Assembly (NCBI RefSeq): GCF_004137085.1
Contig: NZ_QYBC01000007.1
Span: forward strand, 1 to 64,000
Reading direction: 5' to 3'
DNA from: Lichenibacterium ramalinae
GTDB lineage: Bacteria; Pseudomonadota; Alphaproteobacteria; Rhizobiales; Beijerinckiaceae
DNA: 64,000 nucleotides
Position 1 is the first letter of the stretch; each line of letters begins with the position of its first letter. Below the pieces are notes generated by a model. That model did not search any database and was not told the DNA's origin. It saw nothing but the letters and a program-made list of their open reading frames with translations. Made by a program: the position numbers and the translations under genes. Below are positions 1 to 8,548 of the stretch, piece by piece.

Positions 1-103
1 GGCATTCTTGTGGATGTTCATCCGGTCCCTCCCTTGGGGCTGAAGCGTCGCAACCTCAGCTTCCTCGGTTCGGATCGGATGGACAACCTATGGAAAGCTC
101 ACA
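1..103 (-). mobile_element. Left end of an IS481-like insertion sequence, cut by window edge
   Basis: Read on the minus strand, positions 21 to 1 give ATG followed by codons for NIHKNA, the start typical of IS481-family transposases, with a GGAGGG ribosome binding site just upstream. The outer end near position 103 reads TGTGAGCTTTCCATAGG. It is followed by ACTAGA (104-109), which fits the CTAG-centred target preference known for IS481. Only seven codons of the transposase are in the window, so the family call rests on little sequence. Confidence 0.5.
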
Positions 104-107
104 ACTA

Positions 108-208
108 GAGCGCTTTCGCCTTCGGTGAATTCGCTCCAGCTCTCGAATCGAGAGCAGTGTCATCGGCCTGGCGTCGCCAAGGCGACTCGGAGAAAGCCGA
201 CACTGCTC
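108..208. repeat. Dispersed palindromic repeat, copy 1
   Basis: About 100 bases recur at 52371-52471. The core 127-208 matches 52390-52471 at 74 of 82 positions by direct comparison. It contains nested inverted repeats: CTCTCGA/TCGAGAG (140-154), GAGCAGTGTC paired with GACACTGCTC at the two ends of its right half, and GTCGCC-AA-GGCGAC in the middle. No coding sense was found. It looks like an intergenic hairpin element of the REP/BIME type; the IS481-like end abuts its left side. Confidence 0.7.
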
Positions 209-546
209 GAGCGAGCCGAGTCAGCCAGAGGCATCGTTGCCATCCTATGGACGTCTGCTTCGGAGCGCGCCCACAGGGCTCATCAGGTCTTTGGCGTTCT
301 GGGCGGCTCGGACGGGCTATCGCGGATCGCGCTCCGGTGTTCAGGGGTCGATCGCGGGCTCCTCGGAAGCTGCGCGCCGCCGGAGACTCCCTAAAGCAGG
401 TTGTCGCAACCGTGAGCGACGCCGCCGATCGACTGTTTCATTGTCTCTAGGTTCTCGCCTTACGAGCCCAGCCCCGTCATCATCTTCATGACGGATGTCC
501 GCCGACCAGTATCGATCGATGAAATCGACTTCAGTTCATTGAAATA
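209..546. other. Intergenic stretch, no gene recognised
   Basis: Short open frames exist on the plus strand, but none has a recognisable domain, a good ribosome binding site or a plausible partner. The last 60 bases, next to the end of pqqE, are noticeably AT-richer than the surroundings. No clear terminator was seen. Confidence 0.5.
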
Positions 547-1641
547 TCAATCCTTTAAACGAAGGCTCCGATAAGCGTAGTCTGGCACCACCGATCCGGT
601 CTCGGCCAGCACCACAGCATCGACTTGGCCGTGGAACGGTGAGAGGTGGCAGACGGGGTCGGCGTTGCGGGCATCCCCGGTCAGGGCCAGCGCCTGGCAC
701 CGGCATCCCCCGAAGTCGACGCCCTTGCGTGAACAGGACCGGCAGGGCTCGACCATCCAGTCCGTCCCGCGAAAGGCCACGAAGGCCGGCGACGACGCCC
801 AGACCTCGCCGAGCCCGTGCTCCCGCACGGACCAGACGTCCAGGCCCGGGATGGTCTCGGCGGCGTGGCAGGGCAGCACGCGCCCGGTCGGCGTGACGTT
901 GATGAGCCGCCGCCCCCAGCCGCCCATGCAGGCCTTGGGGTACGTGGCATGGTAGTCGGGGATGACGTGGTCCACCACGATCGTCCCGGCATGGGCGGCC
1001 TTGAGCGCCTCGATCTCGGCAATGGCGCGGATCGCCTCGGCGCGGCTCGGCATCAGGGCGGCGCGGTTGCGTCGGGCCCAACCGTAGTATTGCGCGTGGG
1101 CGATCTCGACGCGCCGCGCCCCCCAGGCGATCGCCTGTTCCAGCAGGGCGCCGGCACGACCGATGTTGGCGCGGTGGATGACGGCGTTGACGGTCAGAGG
1201 CAATCCGGCACGCACGACCTCCGCCGCCACCTCGCGCTTCCTGGCCGCGGCCCCGCGGTAGCCGGCGATCCGGTCCGCGCTCTCCTCGTCGCTGTCCTGG
1301 ATCGACAGCTGAACGTGGTCGAGCCCGGCGGCGGAGAGCGCGGCGATGCGCTCGGCGGTCAGCCCGATGCCGGAGGTGATGAGATTGGTGTAAAGGCCTG
1401 CTGCCGCGCAATGGGCGACGAGGTCGACGAGGTCGCGCCGCGCGGCCGGCTCCCCGCCCGACAGGTGCACCTGCATGACGCCGAGCGCCGCGGCCTCGGT
1501 GAAGGTGCGCCGCCACTCCTCCGTCGACATCTCGGCCTCGCGGCCTTCGAGTTCGAGCGGGTTGGAACAATAGGGACAGCCGAGCGGGCAGCGATGCGTC
1601 AGTTCGGCGAGGAGCCCGACGGGCGGCGCAGGGGCGTTCAT
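547..1641 (-). CDS. pqqE: PqqA peptide cyclase (radical SAM)
   Basis: PqqE is the radical SAM enzyme that joins the Glu and Tyr side chains of PqqA at the start of PQQ synthesis. The 364-residue product has the cluster motif CPLGCPYC at residues 18-25 and a C-terminal SPASM-type cysteine region (CMGGW, LPCHA, CRSC, GGCRC) that would hold further Fe-S clusters. The start chosen gives a 4-base ATGA overlap with pqqD, the usual sign of coupled translation. Length and order match the family, and it is the last gene of the pqq operon. Upstream in-frame ATGs were rejected because they would run through pqqD. Confidence 0.95.
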   Translation of the reverse strand: MNAPAPPVGLLAELTHRCPLGCPYCSNPLELEGREAEMSTEEWRRTFTEAAALGVMQVHLSGGEPAARRDLVDLVAHCAAAGLYTNLITSGIGLTAERIAALSAAGLDHVQLSIQDSDEESADRIAGYRGAAARKREVAAEVVRAGLPLTVNAVIHRANIGRAGALLEQAIAWGARRVEIAHAQYYGWARRNRAALMPSRAEAIRAIAEIEALKAAHAGTIVVDHVIPDYHATYPKACMGGWGRRLINVTPTGRVLPCHAAETIPGLDVWSVREHGLGEVWASSPAFVAFRGTDWMVEPCRSCSRKGVDFGGCRCQALALTGDARNADPVCHLSPFHGQVDAVVLAETGSVVPDYAYRSLRLKD

Positions 1642-1922
1642 CGCCAGTCCAGCAGGCGCTTGGCCGCGAGACCGGACAGCATGGTGCCGACATCGGCGGC
1701 GATGCGCTCGCGCGGCGCGGCGAAGACCCGCACGAGGTCGTCCACCACGGCGTCGAACGTGGCTTCGCCGGTGCAGCGCTGAAGGATCTCGACCGCCACG
1801 GTATCGAGCTTGAGCAGGCGTTCGGGCGCCAGCAGGACCCACTCGCCGCGCAGCGCGTCGTGCTTGAGCCGCACGCCACGAGGCAGGGTGGGGCGGGACG
1901 AGGGATCGGGCGCGTCGCTCAC
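1638..1922 (-). CDS. pqqD: PqqD, peptide chaperone for PqqA
   Basis: This 94-residue protein matches PqqD, the RRE-fold chaperone that binds PqqA and presents it to PqqE. Recognisable parts are the LPRGVRLKHDALRGEWVLLAPE stretch near the N-terminus (positions 1871-1838 approximately) and the helical C-terminal half. It overlaps both neighbours by 4 bases. In Methylobacterium extorquens pqqC and pqqD are reported as one fused gene; here a stop/start overlap at 1919-1922 separates them. Confidence 0.93.
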   Translation of the reverse strand: MSDAPDPSSRPTLPRGVRLKHDALRGEWVLLAPERLLKLDTVAVEILQRCTGEATFDAVVDDLVRVFAAPRERIAADVGTMLSGLAAKRLLDWR

Positions 1923-2656
1923 ACCCCATCCTCCTGGACGAGGTCACCCGGGCGCCACGCGCCCGGCGGGACCGCCCCCGCCACATAGGCGCCCCAGAGC
2001 GCATCGAGCTGAACCCACAGCACGTCGCACTTGAAGCGCAGCGCCGCCAGCACGGCCGCCTGCTCGGCCTCGGTGAGCGCGTGGCGACGGACGAAGTCCA
2101 GCGCGAAGTCGCTGTCGCGCTTGGCCTGGTGCGGCCGCGCCGTGAAGTAGCCGAGCGTGTCGCGGCTGACGAAACGATAGTGCGCCAGCATGCCGGACAC
2201 CCGTTCGCCGATGATCTGGGGCGAGAACAGCTCCGTCAGGGACGACGCAATGGCCTCAAGCAGCGGCCGCTTGGCGCAGAAGTTCACATAAGCCTCGACG
2301 GCGAAGCGCGTGGCGGGGAGGATACCGCGCGTCGAGGTGACGTAGTCGTCGGAAAAGCCAAGGCTCGCCGTCAGCTTCAGCCAGCGCGCGATGCCGCCGT
2401 CGCCGGCCTCGCGCCCATCGTGGTCGATGATGCGCTCGCGCCATTCGCGCCGAAGCGCGGGGTCGTCCATGCGAGTGAGGACCGTGGCGTCCTTGATGGG
2501 GATCATCGATTGGTAATAGTAGCGATTGAGCGCCCAGGCTCGCACCTCGTCGCGGGTGCAGTCTCCGTCGTGCAGGCGGCGGTGGAATGGGTGGAGATTG
2601 TGGTAGCGCTCGGCGCCGATCCGCCGCAGGGCGGCTTCGAGGCCGTCGGGGTCCAT
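1919..2656 (-). CDS. pqqC: Pyrroloquinoline-quinone synthase
   Basis: PqqC is the cofactorless oxidase that performs the final ring closure and eight-electron oxidation to PQQ. The 245-residue product has the family's RYYYQSMIPIKDA segment and the all-helical haem-oxygenase-like pattern, with a conserved H-rich start (YHNLHPFHRR). The ATG at 2656 is chosen; a GTG at 2668 that overlaps the pqqB stop would add VTGL and is an equally possible coupled start. Its stop overlaps the start of pqqD. Confidence 0.93.
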   Translation of the reverse strand: MDPDGLEAALRRIGAERYHNLHPFHRRLHDGDCTRDEVRAWALNRYYYQSMIPIKDATVLTRMDDPALRREWRERIIDHDGREAGDGGIARWLKLTASLGFSDDYVTSTRGILPATRFAVEAYVNFCAKRPLLEAIASSLTELFSPQIIGERVSGMLAHYRFVSRDTLGYFTARPHQAKRDSDFALDFVRRHALTEAEQAAVLAALRFKCDVLWVQLDALWGAYVAGAVPPGAWRPGDLVQEDGV

Positions 2657-2664
2657 CAGCCCGG

Positions 2665-3561
2665 TCACAGCGCGACCTCCATCCCGTCGTGAGCGATCCG
2701 CCAGCCGGCAGCCTCGACGGCCTTCCGCTCGGGCGAGCCCTCGACCAGCACCGGATTGGTATTGTTGATGTGCACGAAGACCCGTTGCGCCACCGCGGTT
2801 CCGGCCAGCGCCGTCACGGATCCGTGCGGGCCGCTCATGGCGACATGGCCCATGCGGGCCGAAGTCTTGGGCGACAGACCGAGCCTGACCATTTCGTCGT
2901 CCGTGTAGGTCGTGCCATCGAAGAGGAGGAGGTCTGCGCCTGCCACGCGCTCCAGCAAGGCGTCGGTGACGGAGGCGCAGCCGGGCACGTAGATGGCCCG
3001 GCGTCCCGCCGCTTCGATGACGAGCCCGACTGTCATGTCGGTCTCTCGCCCGATCTCGACGTCGCCGGACTCCAAGAAAAGCGGCACCTTGCCCGGCACC
3101 GCGAAGGACGTGAACCGCAGCCCCGCCATCGTGCTCGGCACCTCGAGCGTCATGACGTGTCGGCTCACCAGAGCGGGATCGAGCACACCGAAGACCGGAT
3201 TGGTGTCGAGGAGGGCTTGCAGGGAGGGCGACGCATGAAGCGCGAAAGGCTGGCGCTCCCGCAGAGTGAGAAGGCCCGCGACGTGGTCCACGTCGCCGTT
3301 CGTCAGCACGACAGCGGCGATCGGCGTGTCCCGCGACCCCTCGCGGGGGTGCAGGTCCGGGGTGGCGATGATCTGCTGGCGCAGGTCGGGCGAAGCATTG
3401 ATCAACACCCAGTCCCGACCGTCGGCGGTGACGGCGAGGCTCGATTGCGTGCGTCGGGAGACACGCGGGTCTCCCGTCCAGGCAAGCTGGCAGGTGGGGC
3501 ACCGGCAATTCCACTGCGGAAAGCCGCCGCCCGCGGCCGAGCCAAGGATGACGATCTTCAC
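2665..3561 (-). CDS. pqqB: PqqB, metallo-beta-lactamase-fold PQQ biosynthesis oxygenase
   Basis: PqqB is an iron hydroxylase acting on the Tyr part of the PqqA-derived precursor. The 298-residue protein begins KIVILGSAAGGGFPQWNC and carries the CRCPTC zinc-site cysteines and the NGDVDHVAGLL segment, the altered metal motif of this branch of the metallo-beta-lactamase fold. Length is normal. It lies 31 bases after pqqA, the second gene of the operon. Confidence 0.95.
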   Translation of the reverse strand: MKIVILGSAAGGGFPQWNCRCPTCQLAWTGDPRVSRRTQSSLAVTADGRDWVLINASPDLRQQIIATPDLHPREGSRDTPIAAVVLTNGDVDHVAGLLTLRERQPFALHASPSLQALLDTNPVFGVLDPALVSRHVMTLEVPSTMAGLRFTSFAVPGKVPLFLESGDVEIGRETDMTVGLVIEAAGRRAIYVPGCASVTDALLERVAGADLLLFDGTTYTDDEMVRLGLSPKTSARMGHVAMSGPHGSVTALAGTAVAQRVFVHINNTNPVLVEGSPERKAVEAAGWRIAHDGMEVAL

Positions 3562-3592
3562 GGCCCGGCAGTCACGCTCGACGTCTAGCCGA

Positions 3593-3676
3593 TCAGAACT
3601 CGATCTCGGCCGACTCGTAGCTCGTCACTTCCATGCCGAGGCAGATCTCCTCGATCACCGGTGTGGACCAGGCCAT
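3593..3676 (-). CDS. pqqA: PqqA, PQQ precursor peptide
   Basis: This small gene of 27 codons begins MAWSTPVIEEICLGMEVTSY and ends ESAEIEF. Glu16 and Tyr20 have the E-x3-Y spacing that PqqE crosslinks to make the PQQ skeleton. A strong GGAGGG ribosome binding site lies just upstream of the ATG at 3676. It heads pqqABCDE. The 275 bases between it and the divergent dehydrogenase gene at 3952 must hold promoters for both; no convincing -35/-10 pair could be picked in this GC-rich stretch. Confidence 0.95.
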   Translation of the reverse strand: MAWSTPVIEEICLGMEVTSYESAEIEF

Positions 3677-3951
3677 GATTCCCTCCGTATGTCACTGCTT
3701 CGGTACGCAGCCTTGAGATCGTATCACGCGCCGTCTTTCCGCGTAAACCCGGAGGGCGGGCGCGACCGTGCTCGACGTCCCGGGTTCCGGAGGCGCCGGC
3801 CCCGGCCCCGAATGCAGAAAACCCCGCAGCCTCGCGGTAGGATTCGAGCAGGCTCCGGCTTGTCATCGTGCCGGATCCGGATCTAGCATCCGTCCGAGGC
3901 CAGCGCAGACTGGTCCGCGAAGCAAGCTCTTTCGAGCATGGGAGGTCACCG

Positions 3952-5265
3952 ATGAGAATAGCGTTGCTGGCGGCGGTTGCCGCAGGCGCCCTGATGGTCG
4001 GATCCACGGCGCGGGCCCAGAACACCAATACGACCGACACGCCCCCAGCAACCAACGCGCCTGCCGTGACGGCGGGCGCCCCGATCGATAAACTGCAGGA
4101 CTTCAAGTCGACCGGCGCCCATACCTTGGTGTCCATCTCCCAGGGTGGGGAGCGAGCCGACGCGATCAGGAAGACACTTCAAGGCATCAAGCTTCCACCC
4201 GGCTTCAAGATCTCCCTCTACGCGCTCGTTCCCGACGCGCGGATGATCGCGGTCGGCCCTCAAGGCGTCGTCGCCTACGTGTCGACCCGCAAGGACAAGA
4301 TCTATACGCTGACCGACCGCGGCCATACCGGAGCCGCCGAGGACGTTCGGGAGTTCGCGCCGACGATCAAGTTCAACAACCCGAACGGGATCTGCTTCTC
4401 GAAGGACGGGTTCCTGTTCACGGTCGAGCAGAACCGAGTGCTGACCTTTCCGGCCGCCGAGTTCTTCTATGAGAACCCCGATGTCGCCGTGGCGCAGGTC
4501 GTCAAGCAGGGCGATCTGATCCCGGCGAGCGAGGAGAGTTTCAACCACTCGGCACGCGTCTGCCGCGTCGGTGCGGACAACAAGCTGTATATCGCCGTCG
4601 GGCAGCCCTACAATGTCTACGCGCCCGAGAAGTACGACATGTATTATAAGGCAGGTCTCGGCAGCATCATGCGGATGGAGCGCGACGGCACGAACCGCGA
4701 GATCTTCGCCCATGGCGTCCGCAATTCGGTCGGCATGGATTTCGATCCCAAGGACAAGACGCTGTGGTTCACCGACAACCAGGTCGACGGGATGGGCGAC
4801 GACATCCCGCCGGGTGAGATCAACCACGCCACCAAGGCGGGGCAGAACTTCGGGTTTCCCTGGTACGGCGGCGGACATACGCGGACGGCCGAGTACAAGG
4901 ACCAGACCCCGCCCGCCGACGTGACCTTCCCGGTCGTCGAGGAAGCTGCCCATGCCGCAGACCTCGGCATGAGCTTCTACAGCGGCAGGATGTTCCCCGC
5001 CGAATACAAGGGCGCCATCTTCTCCGCCCAGCACGGATCCTGGAACCGCACCGTGCCGGTGGGCGCCCGCGTGATGGTCACCAAGTTCGATGCCGACGGC
5101 AAGGCGATCGGGGGCTCGAAGCCCTTCGCGGAAGGCTGGCTCGACGAGGACGGCGAGTATACGGGGCGCCCGGTCGACGTCGAACAGATGCGCGACGGAT
5201 CCCTCCTCGTCTCCGATGATCTGGCCGGCGCCGTCTATCGCATCACCTACGACGGCAAGAAGTGA
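3952..5265 (+). CDS. PQQ-dependent aldose/sorbosone-type dehydrogenase
   Basis: The product is a periplasmic quinoprotein of 437 residues with a signal peptide of about 22 residues ending in ARA. The rest is a six-bladed beta-propeller of the soluble glucose/L-sorbosone dehydrogenase family, seen in segments such as NPNGICFSKDG, FAHGVRNSVGMDFDP and DNQVDGMGDDIPPGEIN. The start at 3952 has a GGGAGGTC ribosome binding site; upstream in-frame codons would spoil the signal peptide. Its position next to pqqA and directly before a cytochrome c gene fits electron transfer from PQQ to that cytochrome. The sugar substrate cannot be told from sequence. Confidence 0.88.
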   Translation: MRIALLAAVAAGALMVGSTARAQNTNTTDTPPATNAPAVTAGAPIDKLQDFKSTGAHTLVSISQGGERADAIRKTLQGIKLPPGFKISLYALVPDARMIAVGPQGVVAYVSTRKDKIYTLTDRGHTGAAEDVREFAPTIKFNNPNGICFSKDGFLFTVEQNRVLTFPAAEFFYENPDVAVAQVVKQGDLIPASEESFNHSARVCRVGADNKLYIAVGQPYNVYAPEKYDMYYKAGLGSIMRMERDGTNREIFAHGVRNSVGMDFDPKDKTLWFTDNQVDGMGDDIPPGEINHATKAGQNFGFPWYGGGHTRTAEYKDQTPPADVTFPVVEEAAHAADLGMSFYSGRMFPAEYKGAIFSAQHGSWNRTVPVGARVMVTKFDADGKAIGGSKPFAEGWLDEDGEYTGRPVDVEQMRDGSLLVSDDLAGAVYRITYDGKK

Positions 5266-5272
5266 CAGCAAC

Positions 5273-5301
5273 GCCCCGCTCGCCACGACCGCGAGCGGGG
5301 C
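5273..5301. terminator. Perfect 11-bp hairpin between dehydrogenase and cytochrome genes
   Basis: GCCCCGCTCGC (5273-5283) pairs with GCGAGCGGGGC (5291-5301) around a 7-base loop, 7 bases after the dehydrogenase stop and 18 bases before the cytochrome start. There is no U-tract, so it may be a processing or stabilising hairpin, or a partial terminator that lowers expression of the second gene. Confidence 0.6.
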
Positions 5302-5318
5302 GCCATGGAGGTCGTCGC

Positions 5319-5660
5319 ATGAAGTCTGTTGTCTGTCGCCTCATGGTGGTCGTGGGCGCGCTCGTCCCGGGCCTGGCGCATGCCGAAGGGTCGGCCGCGG
5401 CCGGCGCACAGAAGATCAAAACGGCAGGTTGCATCTCGTGTCATGGACGCGACGGCCTGTCGAAGCTGCCGGAAGCGCCCAACCTCGCCGGTCAGGTCGA
5501 CATCTACATCGTCTCGTCGCTCAAGGCCTACCATAGCGGCGAGCGGAAGAACGAGATCATGAACACCGTCGCTCAGACCCTGAGCGAGGGCGACATGGCG
5601 GATCTCGCGGCCTATTATTCCGGCATCAAGATCTCCGTCACGCCGCCGCCGAAGCCGTGA
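5319..5660 (+). CDS. Periplasmic monohaem cytochrome c
   Basis: The 113-residue product has a signal peptide of about 22 residues (cleavage after AHA) and one haem motif CISCH (Cys38, Cys41, His42). The methionine in the KNEIMN segment is the likely sixth ligand. The sequence resembles one half of a cytochrome c4 and shares the GERKNEIMN segment with the dihaem protein encoded at 11031-11612. It is probably the electron acceptor of the preceding quinoprotein; which terminal oxidase it feeds is unknown. Confidence 0.88.
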   Translation: MKSVVCRLMVVVGALVPGLAHAEGSAAAGAQKIKTAGCISCHGRDGLSKLPEAPNLAGQVDIYIVSSLKAYHSGERKNEIMNTVAQTLSEGDMADLAAYYSGIKISVTPPPKP

Positions 5661-5803
5661 ACGGGATGGCGGTCACCACGGGGATGGAAGGGGCCGGTCC
5701 CGAGCCGCGTTCAGGCGTGAGCCGCGCCGCGGTCGGGCCGCTTTGGCGGTGGACGGCGTTGCGCTCGCGTCCGGCGGCATGATCGGAGGCCCCTGGCCGA
5801 GCC

Positions 5804-6604
5804 TCACCCTTCGTCGCGCGGTTTCCGCCCCAACATGCCCTTTTGCGGGTCGTAGCCTCGCACCGACAGGAGAAACGCGGCGAGCCCGACTGCCGCCGTC
5901 GTGGCCCACGAGACCGCGTCGAAGCGCCCATAGGCGGCGAAGCGGATCATCTCGACGACGTAGGTGAAGGGGTTGAGGCGGATCACGGCGAGGATCCACG
6001 TCGCGCCGCTGTCCTGCACCTTCCAAGTCGGATAAAGCGCCGTCGAGAAGAAAAACGCCGGGAAGATCACGAAATTCATCGTGCCGGCAAAGTTTTCCAT
6101 CCGCCGGACATAGACGGTGAGCAGCAGCCCGACGGCGCCCAGCGTGAAGCCCGCGAGCACCAGGGCCGGCAGCAGCGTCAGCGCGGCGAAGCGGGGCATG
6201 TCGACGCCGAACAGCGCCGCCACGATCAGGAACACGTAGGCCTGCACCACGGACAGCACGGCTGCCGCGACGAGTTTCGCCAGCAGCACGAACCAGCGCG
6301 GCGTCGGCGCGGTCAGCAACAGGCGCAGCATGCCGGCCTCGCGGTCGAACACCAGGGCCAGGGACGACTGCATGCCCTGGAACAGCAGCACCATGCCGAG
6401 GAGCCCCGGCAGCATGTAGACGTCATAGGTGATGTAGGTCGCGTAGGGCGGCGTGATGGAGATGCCGAGCACGTTCTGGAACCCGGCCGAGAAGACGACG
6501 AGCCACAGCGTCGGGCGGACCAGGGCCGAAACGAGCCGGCTGGTCTGGTGGCGGAAACGGAGGAGTTCGCGCCACACGATGGCGAGGAGGACGGTGACGG
6601 ACAT
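5804..6604 (-). CDS. ABC-2 type permease of PQQ-alcohol-oxidation-associated transporter (PedC-like)
   Basis: The 266-residue integral membrane protein has about six hydrophobic segments and the ABC-2 permease pattern. It is the last gene of a minus-strand set with an ATPase, a periplasmic binding-like protein and a beta-propeller protein. This combination is known next to quinoprotein alcohol dehydrogenases (the ped cluster of Pseudomonas putida). Export direction is inferred from the ABC-2 family; the cargo is unknown. It starts 4 bases after the ATPase gene ends. Confidence 0.85.
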   Translation of the reverse strand: MSVTVLLAIVWRELLRFRHQTSRLVSALVRPTLWLVVFSAGFQNVLGISITPPYATYITYDVYMLPGLLGMVLLFQGMQSSLALVFDREAGMLRLLLTAPTPRWFVLLAKLVAAAVLSVVQAYVFLIVAALFGVDMPRFAALTLLPALVLAGFTLGAVGLLLTVYVRRMENFAGTMNFVIFPAFFFSTALYPTWKVQDSGATWILAVIRLNPFTYVVEMIRFAAYGRFDAVSWATTAAVGLAAFLLSVRGYDPQKGMLGRKPRDEG

Positions 6605-6608
6605 CGGA

Positions 6609-7361
6609 TCAGGCCATCGCGTCGCGTCGCGCGATGCCGAGGAAGGCCGCTTCCAGCGTATCGACGTTCTGGGCCTCGCTCAGGCCGGACGGCGTTCCGT
6701 CGGCCGCGACGCGTCCGCGGTGCAGCACCACGACCCTGTCGGCCGATGCCACCTCGGCGACGTGGTGGGTGGCCCAGAGTACGGACGTGCCGCGCTCGGC
6801 CGCCAGCGCGAAGACGTCGGTCACGAGGTCGGCGCGGCTGCGCGTGTCGAGCCCCTGGCTCGGCTCGTCGAGCAGCAGCAGGCGCGGGCTCGTCACGAGG
6901 GCGCGTGCGAGCTCGACCTTGCGGCGCGTCCCGCCGGACAGGTCTCGGACGCGCTTTCCGGCGAGGTCGCCGATCCGCAGGCGGCCGAGCCCCTCCGCGA
7001 TGGCGTCGGCGGCGCGGCGGCGTCGCAGGCCGTGCAGCCCGGCGTGAAAGCCGAGGTTCTGGCCCACCGTCAGGTCGAGGTCGAGCACGGGCTGCTGAAA
7101 CACGATCCCCATGTGCTCCAGCGCTCGCACCGGCGCCGAAGCGATGTCGTCACCGAAGACCGACACGCGCCCGGCATCGGCGACGAACAGCCCCGTGAGG
7201 ATCTGGAACAGCGTCGTCTTGCCGGCGCCGTTGAGGCCGAGCAGCGCCGTCACGGAGCCCACCGGCACGGTGAAGGAGACGTCGTCCAGCGCCTGGATCC
7301 GGCCATAGCGCTTCGACAGGTTCGCCACCACCACGGCGGGCGCCGCTACTGCGGGCGGCAT
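6609..7361 (-). CDS. ABC transporter ATPase, PQQ-associated
   Basis: This ATPase of 250 residues has Walker A GLNGAGKTT, signature LSGGTRRK and Walker B LLLLDEPSQGLD, followed by the switch His (ATHHVAE). It is the nucleotide-binding partner of the ABC-2 permease gene. The ATG at 7361 overlaps the end of the preceding gene by 16 bases, and the family's N-terminus (VVVANLSKRYGRIQALDDVS) follows within 30 residues. Longer in-frame starts would lie inside the upstream gene. Confidence 0.88.
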   Translation of the reverse strand: MPPAVAAPAVVVANLSKRYGRIQALDDVSFTVPVGSVTALLGLNGAGKTTLFQILTGLFVADAGRVSVFGDDIASAPVRALEHMGIVFQQPVLDLDLTVGQNLGFHAGLHGLRRRRAADAIAEGLGRLRIGDLAGKRVRDLSGGTRRKVELARALVTSPRLLLLDEPSQGLDTRSRADLVTDVFALAAERGTSVLWATHHVAEVASADRVVVLHRGRVAADGTPSGLSEAQNVDTLEAAFLGIARRDAMA

Positions 7362-8548
7362 GGCGATTCTTCGAGATCGACGCCCAGCGTATCGAGGGGC
7401 GTGCGGCGGTGGAGGAACGGCTCGAAGGGCGCGTAGGCGACCACGGCATCGGCAGAGCGGAGCATGACGGCCTGACGGAACTGGTGGTCCCAGGGCCGGA
7501 ACGAGCTCTCGATGCCCTTGGACACGTCGACCGGCGTCTGATCCTCGGCGAGGCTCTTCTCGATCGCGGTCGCGTCGCGGGCGCCCTTGCGGATCGCCGC
7601 CTCCACGACGCTGCGCACCGCCGCCCATACGGCCCAGTCGCCATCGTTCATGTCGCGCTTGGCGAGACGGGCGAAGCGATGGTTGACCTGCGGCGCGCCG
7701 AACCGCTCGGCGAGCGCATCCCAGGCGGAGGTCCGCAGGCCCTCGGTGCCGATCACGGGACGCGGCCGGGACAGCTGCCAGGGCACGAAGCGGCCGAAGT
7801 CGCCGCCTGTATCGGCCAGGAACACGACATCGTAGTCGTCCGACGACGTCATCAGCGACACGTCGATGTCGTCGCGGCGGCGCGGGTCGTTGCCGATGGC
7901 GAACTGCTTGGCGGCGACCAGCTTGGCACCGAACTTCCTGGCCGAGGCGGCGAAGTCGTCGGCGAGGTGCTTGTCGGCGGCGGCCGGGCCGTAGAGCACG
8001 AAGGCGCGACGCCAGTTCTTCTGCACGATGAACTCAGCCAGGGCATCGGTTTCCATCGCGAAGGAGGGCAGAAGGTGGAACAGCGGCAGCTCGCAGAAGC
8101 CGGTGCGCAGGTCGTCGTCGTGCTGGCGCACATCGAAGACGGCCAGGGTCTTCGGCGCTGCCTTGGCGAAGGCCACGAGATCGTCCCTCGGCACGTCGGC
8201 GATGACGGCGACGGCGCCCGATCGCGCGATCTCGTCGGCGGCCCCGTCGATCGGGGCACCTTCGGGCCAGGCACGCCGGTCGAGCGTGACGGTGAGATCG
8301 ACCGCACGGGCGGTGGCGCGCGTGTCGCGGATGGCGAGGTCTGCTCCGGGCGAAGGGTCGGGCAGCGTCGGCACGGTCACGCCGTTTTCGGCCCGCACCG
8401 GCTGGTAGGCGGCATCGTTCTGTCGCGACAGGTAGACGATGTGGAGGTCGGCGGCGCCGGCCGCCTTGGGATTGTCCTCAGCGGCAGCTGGCATCGCCGG
8501 CCAGCACAGCAGGGCGGCGCAGGACGCGGCGATCGACAGCCTATTCAT
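7346..8548 (-). CDS. Periplasmic binding-like protein of PQQ-associated ABC system
   Basis: The 400-residue protein has a signal peptide (MNRLSIAASCAALLCWPAMP, then AAA) and a type I periplasmic binding fold like the branched-chain amino-acid/amide receptors. Such proteins accompany PQQ-dependent alcohol oxidation loci. A receptor next to an ABC-2 exporter-type permease is odd, since ABC-2 systems usually need none. The start at 8548 overlaps the beta-propeller gene by 8 bases; an ATG 15 bases upstream is also possible. Confidence 0.82.
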   Translation of the reverse strand: MNRLSIAASCAALLCWPAMPAAAEDNPKAAGAADLHIVYLSRQNDAAYQPVRAENGVTVPTLPDPSPGADLAIRDTRATARAVDLTVTLDRRAWPEGAPIDGAADEIARSGAVAVIADVPRDDLVAFAKAAPKTLAVFDVRQHDDDLRTGFCELPLFHLLPSFAMETDALAEFIVQKNWRRAFVLYGPAAADKHLADDFAASARKFGAKLVAAKQFAIGNDPRRRDDIDVSLMTSSDDYDVVFLADTGGDFGRFVPWQLSRPRPVIGTEGLRTSAWDALAERFGAPQVNHRFARLAKRDMNDGDWAVWAAVRSVVEAAIRKGARDATAIEKSLAEDQTPVDVSKGIESSFRPWDHQFRQAVMLRSADAVVAYAPFEPFLHRRTPLDTLGVDLEESPCRPQ

